A stretch of 33,314 bases of DNA from an uncultured beta proteobacterium (GTDB lineage: Bacteria; Pseudomonadota; Gammaproteobacteria; Burkholderiales; Burkholderiaceae_C), in assembly GCA_903930255.1 (NCBI GenBank), contig CAIYYA010000264.1:1-33314 (forward strand), given 5' to 3'. Below the pieces are notes generated by a model. It worked only from the letters and a program-made list of their open reading frames with translations, made no database searches and had not been told where the DNA came from. The position numbers and the translations under genes were made by a program. Within the stretch, counting starts at the first letter, position 1. The number at the start of each line of letters is the position of its first letter. Of this stretch, positions 18,266 through 25,440 are shown piece by piece.

Positions 18266-18700
18266 TTAGCGAGTGCTGGAAGCACAAGCAATTTGCTCAG
18301 ACACTAGCGTGCCAGCGCCCGCCGGGTGACGCGACCGGAAATCGGCCACAGCAGCCTTGATGGCATCCTCAGCCAGAATCGAGCAATGAATCTTGACCGG
18401 TGGCAGCGCCAGTTCTTCGGAAATGTCAGCATTCTTGATCGCCAGGGCTTCGTCCAATGTGCGCCCACGCACCCATTCGGTGACCAACGAGCTTGACGCA
18501 ATGGCCGAGCCGCAGCCATAGGTTTTGAACTTGGCATCTTCAATCACACCCTGTGCGTTGACCCTGATTTGCAAGCGCATCACATCACCGCAGGCGGGTG
18601 CGCCCACCATGCCGGTGCCCACACTGTCGTCACCCGCTTCAAAAGCGCCCACGTTGCGTGGGTTTTCGTAGTGGTCAACCACTTTTTCGCTGTATGCCAT
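18266..18700 (-). CDS. iscU: Fe-S scaffold protein IscU
   Basis: This is the scaffold on which IscS sulfur and iron form [2Fe-2S] clusters. Three cysteines are visible in [23 protein letters not shown] and [14 protein letters not shown]. The HscA-recognition motif LPPVK is present just before the third Cys. At 144 residues it is slightly longer than E. coli IscU, with a short C-terminal tail ([20 protein letters not shown]). It lacks the NifU central [2Fe-2S] and C-terminal Nfu domains, so this is an IscU scaffold and not NifU. Confidence 0.95.
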   Translation of the reverse strand: MAYSEKVVDHYENPRNVGAFEAGDDSVGTGMVGAPACGDVMRLQIRVNAQGVIEDAKFKTYGCGSAIASSSLVTEWVRGRTLDEALAIKNADISEELALPPVKIHCSILAEDAIKAAVADFRSRHPAGAGTLVSEQIACASSTR

Positions 18701-18749
18701 AAAAATTCTCCGTAAATGGATGGAAAAGTTCGACTGAGAGCACTCAGGG

Positions 18750-19994
18750 TCAGTGGGCAGCCCATTGAATCGTGCTCAGATCAACCCCTGCCTGCACCAT
18801 GTCCCACAGCGGGCTCATGGCGCGCAGACGATTCACCACCTGCGTTACCTGTTCAATCGTGTAATCGATGTCTTGTTCGGTGCTGAAACGCCCCAACGAA
18901 AAGCGCACCGAGCTATGCGCCAGCTCGTCACTGCGCCCCATGGCGCGAAGCACATAGCTGGGCTCCAAAGAAGCCGAGGTGCAGGCTGAACCCGACGACA
19001 CTGCTACACCCTTGATACCCATCAGCAGCGATTCACCCTCAACATAATTGAAGCTGACATTCAGGTATTGCGCAGCACGCTGATGCGCATCCCCATTGAG
19101 CACCACGGCATCGAGCTGTTTAAAACCTGTCCAAAGCCTTTCACGCAGGGCGCGCACGCGTGCGTTGTCTGCCGTCATTTCCTGGCGCGCCAAGTCAAAA
19201 GCATCACCCATGCCGACAATTTGGTGTGTTGGCAGCGTGCCTGAGCGCATGCCACGCTCGTGCCCACCGCCGTGCATCTGCGCCTCCAGTCGCACACGGG
19301 GTTTGCGCCGCACATACAAAGCGCCAATCCCCTTGGGGCCATAAATTTTGTGAGCGGATAAAGACATCAAATCAATCGGCAGCGTGACCAAATCAATGGC
19401 CACTTTGCCAGCTGCTTGAGCCGCATCCACATGGAACAGCACACCTTTGGTGCGGCAGATGGCACCGATTGCGGCAACATCCTGAATCACACCGGTTTCG
19501 TTGTTAACCATCATGACCGAGGCCAACAATGTATCGGGGCGCAATGCCGCCTCAAACACACCCAAATCAAGCAAACCCGTGGGCAGCACCGGCAGCACAG
19601 TTACTTCAAACCCTTCGCGCTCGAGCTCGCGCATGCTGTCGAGCACGGCTTTGTGTTCAGTGGCAACGGTAACCAAATGTTGGCCTTTGGTGCGGTAAAA
19701 ATGCGCCGACCCTTTGATGGCCAAGTTATTGGACTCTGTGGCGCCAGAAGTCCATGCCAATTCACGCGGGTCGGCGTTGATGAGCGCCGCCACCTGCTTG
19801 CGGGCCAATTCAACCGCTTCATCGGCGGCCCAGCCAAAAGCGTGCGAACGGCTGGCAGGGTTGCCAAACAGCTCTGTCAAATACGGCATCATCTTGCCCG
19901 CGACCCGGGGATCCACCGGTGTCGTGGCTGCGTAATCAAGGTAAACGGGGGCTGCAGCACTGCGGGCGACTTGGTCGCATTCGGAATCCGGCAT
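18750..19994 (-). CDS. iscS: Cysteine desulfurase, IscS-type (nif-linked)
   Basis: This PLP enzyme takes sulfur from cysteine for Fe-S assembly. It has 414 residues. The N-terminal [29 protein letters not shown], the PLP lysine in [17 protein letters not shown], and the active-site Cys loop [19 protein letters not shown] are all intact. The ISC-type long Cys loop and the partner iscU favour IscS over NifS, although in a nif cluster some annotators would call it nifS. It is the first gene of an operon driven by a sigma-54-type promoter (20033-20048) and is divergent from nifA. The ATG follows a CAGGAGCC ribosome site. Confidence 0.94.
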   Translation of the reverse strand: MPDSECDQVARSAAAPVYLDYAATTPVDPRVAGKMMPYLTELFGNPASRSHAFGWAADEAVELARKQVAALINADPRELAWTSGATESNNLAIKGSAHFYRTKGQHLVTVATEHKAVLDSMRELEREGFEVTVLPVLPTGLLDLGVFEAALRPDTLLASVMMVNNETGVIQDVAAIGAICRTKGVLFHVDAAQAAGKVAIDLVTLPIDLMSLSAHKIYGPKGIGALYVRRKPRVRLEAQMHGGGHERGMRSGTLPTHQIVGMGDAFDLARQEMTADNARVRALRERLWTGFKQLDAVVLNGDAHQRAAQYLNVSFNYVEGESLLMGIKGVAVSSGSACTSASLEPSYVLRAMGRSDELAHSSVRFSLGRFSTEQDIDYTIEQVTQVVNRLRAMSPLWDMVQAGVDLSTIQWAAH

Positions 19995-20032
19995 GTCAGG
20001 CTCCTGGTAATTAAGTAGAACACTGCCCTTTT

Positions 20033-20048
20033 TGCAATTTCAGTGCCA
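20033..20048 (-). promoter_or_regulatory. Sigma-54 (-24/-12) promoter of the isc operon
   Basis: On the minus strand TGGCACTGAAATTGCA fits TGGCACG-N4-TTGCW with one change. The predicted start lies about 28 bases before the iscS ATG. I found no exact TGT-N10-ACA box in the iscS-nifA gap; the nearest is TGC-N10-ACA at 20059-20074. Confidence 0.8.
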
Positions 20049-20137
20049 TGCCTATTCGTGCTAATAGCGGCACATTGAGCGCACTTTTTGTTGCTTTTGT
20101 TGGTGAAGTTCAGTCTTTGATTTGTGCCACTTGTCCC

Positions 20138-20150
20138 GTTTGTCGCAAAC
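20138..20150. promoter_or_regulatory. Palindrome in the nifA upstream region
   Basis: GTTTG-TCG-CAAAC lies about 117 bp before the nifA start. It is a possible operator for a regulator of nifA, but no specific factor can be assigned. No clear sigma-70 or sigma-54 promoter for nifA was found. Confidence 0.25.
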
Positions 20151-20266
20151 TGGAAAGGCCGCGCTTGTGAAGACAATGCCATCAAAATGGTTATTGGTGC
20201 GTTTCTTGCTTTACGTTGTTGGGTGACCGTTGGAATGGCACCGTGTCCCCTCAACCGGAGATCAAC

Positions 20267-21955
20267 ATGGTGAATACTCAAGCAATTGAATCGCGGCGTG
20301 AACTTAATGCCATTTACGAAGTCAGCAAAACGCTGGCAAGCTCACTCGACATTGCCAAAACGTTTCGGGAAACCCTGAATTTTTTGCTGCACGCGTTTGA
20401 CTGGCGGCGCGCCTTTGTGGTGCTGGGCGAGCCGCATGGGCGTTTGCGCGGGCTGTGTGCCGTGGGTTTGACGCGTGAAGAACAGCAGCGCTTGCAATTT
20501 GAGTCGGGTGAAGGCATTGTGGGCCGTGTCTATGCTAACGGCATTCAAATCGTAGTGCCGGACGTACGCACCGAGCCCCTGTTTCTGAATCGTACCGGCG
20601 CGGCTGACCAAACCCCCGACATTGCCGTGGCCATGCTGACCACCCCCATCAGCGCCGACCGTCGCACCGTTGGCGTGCTGGTCATCGACTGCAACAACCC
20701 AGATGAAGCACGCAGTTTTTCCAATGACCTGCAGTTGCTCAAGATGGTGGCTACCCTGATGGGGCAAGCATTTTTATTGCATCGCAGCGTTAGTGCTGCC
20801 AATACCCATCTACAAGACGAGGTGCGACGCATGAGCAAGGCGCTCAAACCCAGTCAACACATTGACCAAGTGGTTGGCATGTCTGCCCCGATGCAAGAAG
20901 TGTTTGACCAGGTTCACCAAGTGGCGCCGGCGCGCACCACTGTGCTGTTACGTGGCGAAAGCGGCACTGGCAAAGAGGTGATAGCCCGGGCCATTCACAA
21001 CCTGTCGCCGCGGAAAAAAGAGGCTTTTGTGCGCGTTAATTGCGCGGCGCTAACCGAATCCCTGCTTGAGAGTGAACTATTCGGCCATGAGAAAGGCTCA
21101 TTTACCGGAGCTCAAGGTCAGCGCAAAGGTCGTTTTGAGATGTCGCATGGTGGCACGCTGTTCCTGGATGAAATTGGCGATATTTCTGCCTCCTTTCAGG
21201 CCAAGCTATTACGCGTGTTGCAAGAGCGAGAATTTGAGCGGGTGGGTGGTAGCGCTGTGGTGAAAGTCGATGTACGCCTCATTCTGGCGACCAATCGCAA
21301 TCTGGAGCGCATGGTGCAGGCAGGCGAATTTCGCGCAGACCTGTACTACCGTATCAATGTGGTCAGCATTCAGTTGCCCCCGCTGCGAGAGCGCCGCGAC
21401 GACATTCCTGCTATGGCCAAGCACTTTCTCGATCGATTCAACAAAGAAAATGCGCGCTCTACCCAGTTTAGCCCTGCGGCCATGCGGGTGCTCACCAGTT
21501 GTTACTGGCCCGGCAACGTGCGCGAGCTGGAAAACTGCGTCGAGCGTACCGCCACCATGGCGCATGACGACATCATCACCAACCTGGCTTTTCCGTGCCA
21601 GGGCAACCGCTGCTTGACGCAAGTGTTGCATCACATTGAACGTGTCGATGCTGTGAGTCCTTCGCGTCTGTCTGGGATTCCCATCACCGAAGTACCCATG
21701 GCAGCGCCGCCCGTGGCTGCTGTTCCGGCATCCCTGGCTCCCAGCGACGATGCCAGCGTTGCCGTAGATGTGAGCGCTCAGGCAGAACCGGTTGCTGACA
21801 GTGAAGACAAGCCAGAGGGTGAGCGCGAGCGCCTGATCTGGGCTATGGAACGCTGCGGCTGGGTGCAAGCCAAAGCAGCCCGCCTGCTGAAAATTTCGCC
21901 ACGGCAAATGGGCTACGCCTTGCAAAAAAATGGGATTGAGGTCAGGAAGTTTTAA
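20267..21955 (+). CDS. nifA: Nif-specific sigma-54 activator NifA (oxygen-sensitive class)
   Basis: NifA is the transcriptional activator of nif genes. The 562-residue protein has an N-terminal GAF domain (about 10-180) and an AAA+ sigma-54-interaction domain with Walker A GESGTGKEV, the sigma-54 contact loop GSFTGA, Walker B GTLFLDEIGDIS, and RYRINV-like sensor region. A linker and a C-terminal Fis-type helix-turn-helix (AMERCGWVQAKAARLLKISPRQMGYAL) follow. Cys412, Cys424, Cys444 and Cys449 form C-X11-C-X19-C-X4-C, the redox signature of directly oxygen-sensitive NifA. The linker after it (about 470-520) is Ala/Pro/Val-rich. ATG 20267 follows CCGGAG. Its target boxes are found upstream of nifV, apbE and nifB in this window. 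Confidence 0.97.
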   Translation: MVNTQAIESRRELNAIYEVSKTLASSLDIAKTFRETLNFLLHAFDWRRAFVVLGEPHGRLRGLCAVGLTREEQQRLQFESGEGIVGRVYANGIQIVVPDVRTEPLFLNRTGAADQTPDIAVAMLTTPISADRRTVGVLVIDCNNPDEARSFSNDLQLLKMVATLMGQAFLLHRSVSAANTHLQDEVRRMSKALKPSQHIDQVVGMSAPMQEVFDQVHQVAPARTTVLLRGESGTGKEVIARAIHNLSPRKKEAFVRVNCAALTESLLESELFGHEKGSFTGAQGQRKGRFEMSHGGTLFLDEIGDISASFQAKLLRVLQEREFERVGGSAVVKVDVRLILATNRNLERMVQAGEFRADLYYRINVVSIQLPPLRERRDDIPAMAKHFLDRFNKENARSTQFSPAAMRVLTSCYWPGNVRELENCVERTATMAHDDIITNLAFPCQGNRCLTQVLHHIERVDAVSPSRLSGIPITEVPMAAPPVAAVPASLAPSDDASVAVDVSAQAEPVADSEDKPEGERERLIWAMERCGWVQAKAARLLKISPRQMGYALQKNGIEVRKF

Positions 21956-23153
21956 ACCAGCTTTGCAGCGCCAGCCCGCCCGTGCCCAAAACCAGTGGTC
22001 GACAACTTGGATTCAATTTGCAAAAGGCATCGAGCCCGCGCACATTGCCCTGGTTCACACCGCTTTTGACCTCGAAGGCGAACAACTCACCCTGCTGCCG
22101 CAGCACAAAATCCACCTCGCTGGTGCCATCGCGCCAATAGTGAATGCAGGGCTGCGTGCTGCTGTGTGTCAGGTTGCGCGCCAGCAACTCCGCGCCCACA
22201 GCGCTCTCGGTCAAGCGCCCCCATAGCTCTGGGGTCGCGCGCAATTGCGCTAGTGTCAATCCGTCGAAAAGTGCGTTGGCACCCAGCAATGCGGTGTTAA
22301 ACACTTGCAGCTTCGGGCTGGAACCCCGCTGGCGCACCGTTTGCCCGGAAAATTTTTGCAAACCACACACCATGCCCGCCCCTTCAAGCAGCTCCAGGTA
22401 GTGCGCCAGCGTGGTGGTGTTACCGGCGTCACTGAGTTGGCCCAGCATTTTTTGGTAGCTCAACTCCTGCGCGCTGTAACGGCAGGCCAGGTCAAACAGG
22501 CGGCGTAACAAAGCCGGTTTTTGCACAGGGGCCATCAGCAAAACATCTTTACTGATGGTGGTCTCTATCAGCGCATCGCGCACATAAGCCGCCCAACGCG
22601 CGGGCTCACTGATCAAGCTGGCGGCACCGGGGTAACCACCGTAGTAAATAAACTCATCGAGCGTGAAGCCAAAGGCTGCCTGCATTTCGGCAAACGTCCA
22701 GTGACCCAGGCGTGTCATCTCAAAGCGTCCGGCCATGCTCTCGGTCAAACCGCGGGCAATCAGCAAAGGGGCAGACCCCAACACCACCACCCGCACGTCA
22801 CACCCGGTACGGGTGTCTTCGTCCCATAAGTGCTTGATCTCTTCAGTCCAATTGGGCAGCTTTTGCACTTCATCGAGCACTAGCACGCAGCCTTGTGCTT
22901 GGGTACTGAGGGCGCGGGCCACCTCCCATTGCGTGCGCAGCCAACTGCTGCCTACCAACCCAGGGTTGTCGGCACTCACACTGTGCTGGGCAATGGCAGG
23001 GCCAGGCTGCGCCGTCAAGGCAGCCATTGCCTGGCGCACCAAGGTGGTTTTACCCACCTGGCGCGGCCCCGCCACCACCTGCAAAAAGCGCCGAGGCTCT
23101 TGCAGGCGTGCCAACAAACTACTCAAAAGGGGGCGTTGAATTTCGGCTGTCAT
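21942..23153 (-). CDS. AAA ATPase with DUF4143-type C-terminus
   Basis: The 403-residue protein has Walker A in VVAGPRQVGKTTLVRQ and Walker B in GCVLVLDEVQKLPNW. A sensor region (VVVLGSAPLLIARGLTESMAGRFEM) and a C-terminal DUF4143-like part ending in a nuclease-fold signature (EVDFVLRQQGELFAFEVKSG) follow. Such ATPases are common, mobile and of unknown role. The gene is convergent with nifA, and its last 14 bp overlap the nifA 3' end, so no room is left for a nifA terminator. Its upstream region carries an array of TACTCAAT motifs. Confidence 0.88.
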   Translation of the reverse strand: MTAEIQRPLLSSLLARLQEPRRFLQVVAGPRQVGKTTLVRQAMAALTAQPGPAIAQHSVSADNPGLVGSSWLRTQWEVARALSTQAQGCVLVLDEVQKLPNWTEEIKHLWDEDTRTGCDVRVVVLGSAPLLIARGLTESMAGRFEMTRLGHWTFAEMQAAFGFTLDEFIYYGGYPGAASLISEPARWAAYVRDALIETTISKDVLLMAPVQKPALLRRLFDLACRYSAQELSYQKMLGQLSDAGNTTTLAHYLELLEGAGMVCGLQKFSGQTVRQRGSSPKLQVFNTALLGANALFDGLTLAQLRATPELWGRLTESAVGAELLARNLTHSSTQPCIHYWRDGTSEVDFVLRQQGELFAFEVKSGVNQGNVRGLDAFCKLNPSCRPLVLGTGGLALQSWFKTS

Positions 23154-23155
23154 AA

Positions 23156-23263
23156 ATTACTCAATGGTTTGACTAATTTTACTCAATTGATTGAGTAATT
23201 TCAATTTCATCAACACTCAATGGCATTCATCGCTTGTCCGTGCTGGGTTGTTTACTACTCAAT
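23156..23263. promoter_or_regulatory. Array of TACTCAAT motifs upstream of the ATPase gene
   Basis: TACTCAAT occurs at 23158-23165, 23180-23187, 23190-23197 (reverse) and 23256-23263, with a CACTCAAT variant at 23214-23221. The two central copies form the perfect inverted repeat TTACTCAAT-TG-ATTGAGTAA (23179-23198). This looks like a multi-site operator for control of the ATPase gene. Confidence 0.55.
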
Positions 23264-23794
23264 TAATAGTACTTAACCCACCATTAGCATGCCGACAGCC
23301 CGGGCTATGATGCCACTCATGCCCGACACCCCCACCAACCCAGTCGCAGTCGAAAACATTGGCGCCGCCGCTTTCATCGCGCGTTGGCGCGGCGTCACCG
23401 CCAGCGAGCTGCCCACCGCGCAGAGCTTTGTTATCGACCTGTGCGCCCTGCTGGGCGTGGACAAACCGCACCCCACACCTGACCAAAGCTACATGTTCGA
23501 ACGCCCGGTGACCTTCCGCCATGGTGACGGCTCCGGCAGCGTCGGGCGCATTGACTGCTACCGCCAGGGCGCGTTTTGCCTAGAGTCCAAAAAGCTCAAG
23601 GGCGCTGGCTACACCAAAGGTTTTGATGACGGCCTGCTGCGCGCGCCCTGCCCGCTGCCGAAGGTCGCCCGCCGTTTGTGCTGGTGTACCCGACAGTGCA
23701 GATTTCGTCATGTTTTGGTGGGCACGAGCAGCGGCGTTGGTTGGTGCGGGTTTGGCGCAGCGCATGGGGTTGATCACCACCAACAGCTTGCGTC

Positions 23795-23927
23795 ATTCCG
23801 CTTTCAGATCAATACGACATAGGCGCGAAGCCGCAGACAGTGCTAACGCGTGTCCCAAGCCATCTATCGATGCCTGTGGGAGGGCAAGGCGAAGCAACAA
23901 CATGTCGGATTGATATGGAAATGGAAT
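23795..23927 (+). mobile_element. MITE-like element, copy 2 (133 bp), inserted in the type IIG pseudogene
   Basis: The ends are ATTCCGCTTTCAG and its imperfect complement (ATGGAAATGGAAT). The 26-bp terminal inverted repeats match at 21 of 26 positions. The host reading frame (TTNSLR before, QTFNRR after) defines the insertion point closely. Only a single C is repeated at the borders, so no clear target-site duplication is seen. Copy 1 is at 4735-4868 in the opposite orientation. Confidence 0.78.
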
Positions 23928-24150
23928 CAGACCTTTAACCGGCGTGTCGTTCAGTCTGCGCTGGAGGGGACTTTGCGCTTGACTGGTTCTGTTTCGAGTA
24001 GTTTTGTTTCGGACGAACCTGTGAATGTGCCAGCAGCAAACCCGGCCAGATGCGAACTGGTGTTTGCCATTCCCGACCACCCGTGGGTGGATAGCACCGA
24101 CGGTGCCGCCGTACGGATTGCCATGACGGTTGTTCAACGGGCAGCGCTAG

Positions 24151-24210
24151 CAAAAATGGGGTCGGATCCCGATTTTGCTCAGCAAAACTCGGGCTCTGAC
24201 CCCATTTTTG
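24151..24210. repeat. 60-bp imperfect hairpin (REP-like) inside the pseudogene
   Basis: CAAAAATGGGGTCGGATCCC and GGGCTCTGACCCCATTTTTG form the outer arms, with GATTTTGCT and AGCAAAACTC inside. The two halves pair over about 28 positions with a few mismatches. The GGGGTCNGANCCCGA core resembles REP sequences linked to RAYT (Y1 transposase-like) proteins. The family name is my inference. Confidence 0.6.
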
Positions 24211-24883
24211 CGGATTCCGGTGCAGGGCGACTCCTGACTGTGGCCGACGAACAACCGGGGTCAGAAGGCGAAGTCCTCGTCACGCTGGCTGAGCGGCGTG
24301 GGCAGTTTCCTGCAACGTACCAGTGGCTTTTGGAACGGGTGAAGCCTGAGCGCAACCAGAACAACCGCTCGAGCTAGCGTGATAACTGGTGGATTTTTGG
24401 TGAGCCCCGCAAAGTACTCAGACGCCAACTCGCTGGCCTGCCCCCCTTGGGGCTACACCTGCGCCGAGCGTAAAGCCCGCCAAAAACCTGACGCTAACCG
24501 GTCTGTACAACGTGCTGCAAGCCCTGCGCGAAGGCCGGGCGCTTACAGCCAAAGAGAAGCAAATCTACAGCGCCGGTCTGGTGGGCGTGCTGGGAACCTT
24601 GCATGACGGGTTGGACGCCGCTGTGCTGGCTGCCTTTGGCTGGGATGATTTGTCTGGCGCTATCAAAGACGAGCTGCTGCAACGTCTGGTCACCCTGAAC
24701 CAGCGCCGCGCCGCCGAGGAAGCTGCGGGCAAAGTGCGTTGGTTACGCCCGGCGTTTCAAAATTCGCTCTCTAAAACAGAGCTGTCTGCGCAAGTACAGC
24801 AAGCGCTAGAGGTCGATTTGGCAGTTAACCCAGCGACCCCTGCTGCTGCAGCTCAACACCTCGGGTATCGCCACCTGGGTTAA

Positions 24884-25024
24884 AGCCTGAAATCGCACAC
24901 CTACAACACTGACATTGCAGCGGGCATCGCAAGCGACATCCTGACGCGGTTTTATCCTGCCTTTGCCGCCATGGCAAACACCTTTGCAGCTCCGTTAACC
25001 GTTCAGTCCGATCCCGACACATGA
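24884..25024 (+). pseudogene. C-terminal remnant of a HEPN toxin (NTase substrate-binding family)
   Basis: In the frame just after the stop at 24881-24883 the DNA encodes LKSHTYNTDIAAGIASDIL and RFYPAFAAMANTFAAPL, ending at the TGA 25022-25024. SHTYN...A..I....YPAF is the C-terminal signature of the HI0074-type nucleotidyltransferase substrate-binding (HEPN) proteins. The N-terminal two-thirds, including the HEPN active region, are absent. The stop overlaps the following MNT start as ATGA, which is the native order of this toxin-antitoxin type. The upstream sequence belongs to the type IIG pseudogene. Confidence 0.68.
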
Positions 25025-25296
25025 AGTACGGGCTGCCAGATCAAACGGTCAATCAAATCTGCGCCTTGCTGGCGCAATACCCTGCGGTTGAGCGCGCAGT
25101 GTTGTACGGATCACGTGCTAAAGGAAATTACAAACCTGGCTCTGACATTGACCTGACCTTACACGGGTCAGACCTCACGCCCAGGTTGTGCGCCACTATT
25201 GCCGAACTCAAGCACCCCGAGCTTGAAGCCCATATTCAGCGGATTGGGGTGATCTTCTTTGAGAGAAAGTCACTGTCATCTTTGTCGCATCACTGA
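25021..25296 (+). CDS. MNT-type nucleotidyltransferase antitoxin, probably internally deleted
   Basis: The 91-residue protein has the minimal nucleotidyltransferase motif VLYGSRAKGNYKPGSDIDL, with Gly-Ser and the first two catalytic Asp. It also has the typical C-terminal HPELEAHIQRIGVIFFERK. These antitoxins neutralise HEPN toxins by AMPylating them. Family members are about 100-105 residues and carry a third acidic residue in a DLLLPYxxDLS segment between the two motifs. That stretch is missing here (LTPRLCATIAELKHPEL joins directly), which suggests an in-frame deletion and loss of activity. Its stop codon lies inside a NifA box for nifB. Confidence 0.75.
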   Translation: MKYGLPDQTVNQICALLAQYPAVERAVLYGSRAKGNYKPGSDIDLTLHGSDLTPRLCATIAELKHPELEAHIQRIGVIFFERKSLSSLSHH

Positions 25297-25298
25297 CA
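25283..25298. promoter_or_regulatory. NifA upstream activator sequence 1 for nifB
   Basis: TGT-CGCATCACTG-ACA is an exact TGT-N10-ACA about 92 bp upstream of the -24 element. It overlaps the last codons and stop of the MNT gene. Confidence 0.8.
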
Positions 25299-25335
25299 GT
25301 ACCCAGCAAAACGGAACGACAAGTCAACTGACTGC

Positions 25336-25351
25336 TGTGCCACATCCGACA
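25336..25351. promoter_or_regulatory. NifA upstream activator sequence 2 for nifB
   Basis: TGT-GCCACATCCG-ACA is a second exact NifA box. Its centre is 53 bp (about five helical turns) from box 1 and about 39 bp from the -24 element. Confidence 0.65.
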
Positions 25352-25380
25352 AAACAAGGTTAAAAAAGGTGATTTTCAGG

Positions 25381-25396
25381 TGGCACGAATTTAGCT
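25381..25396 (+). promoter_or_regulatory. Sigma-54 (-24/-12) promoter of the nifB operon
   Basis: TGGCACGAATTTAGCT fits TGGCACG-N4-TTGCW with one change (TAGC for TTGC) and the correct GG-to-GC spacing. It predicts a leader of about 34 bases before the nifB ATG. Confidence 0.85.
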
Positions 25397-25440
25397 AATA
25401 ACCCTGTGTGCGGCCATGGTCGGTCGCGAAAAGGGGTTTC

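Larger units (their letters stand above)
23319..24883 (+). pseudogene. Decayed type IIG (MmeI-like) restriction-modification gene
   Basis: Pieces of one protein lie in order but in different frames. The N-terminal part has AAAFIARWRGVTASELPTAQ, FERPVTFRHGDG and FCLESKKLKGAGYTKGFDD (to about 23640). A small frame-shifting deletion then gives RALPAAEGRPPFVL in another frame. ADFVMFWWARAAALVGAG and GLITTNSLR follow (to 23793). A MITE-like element interrupts, and the frame resumes as QTFNRRVVQSAL. ARCELVFAIPDHPWVDS is broken by a 60-bp hairpin. The frame continues FPATYQWLLERVKPERNQNNRSS, then an in-frame stop at 24375, then [14 protein letters not shown]. The last part is LTGLYNVLQALREGRALTAKE to AAGKVRWLRPAFQN. 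The methylase catalytic core and target-recognition region are mostly missing. The intact protein would be well over 900 residues. Several lesions make it non-functional. Confidence 0.85.

Noticed and set aside
18750-19994. Calling the desulfurase nifS
   Set aside because: The [14 protein letters not shown] loop and the IscU partner fit IscS, although its regulation is nif-like.
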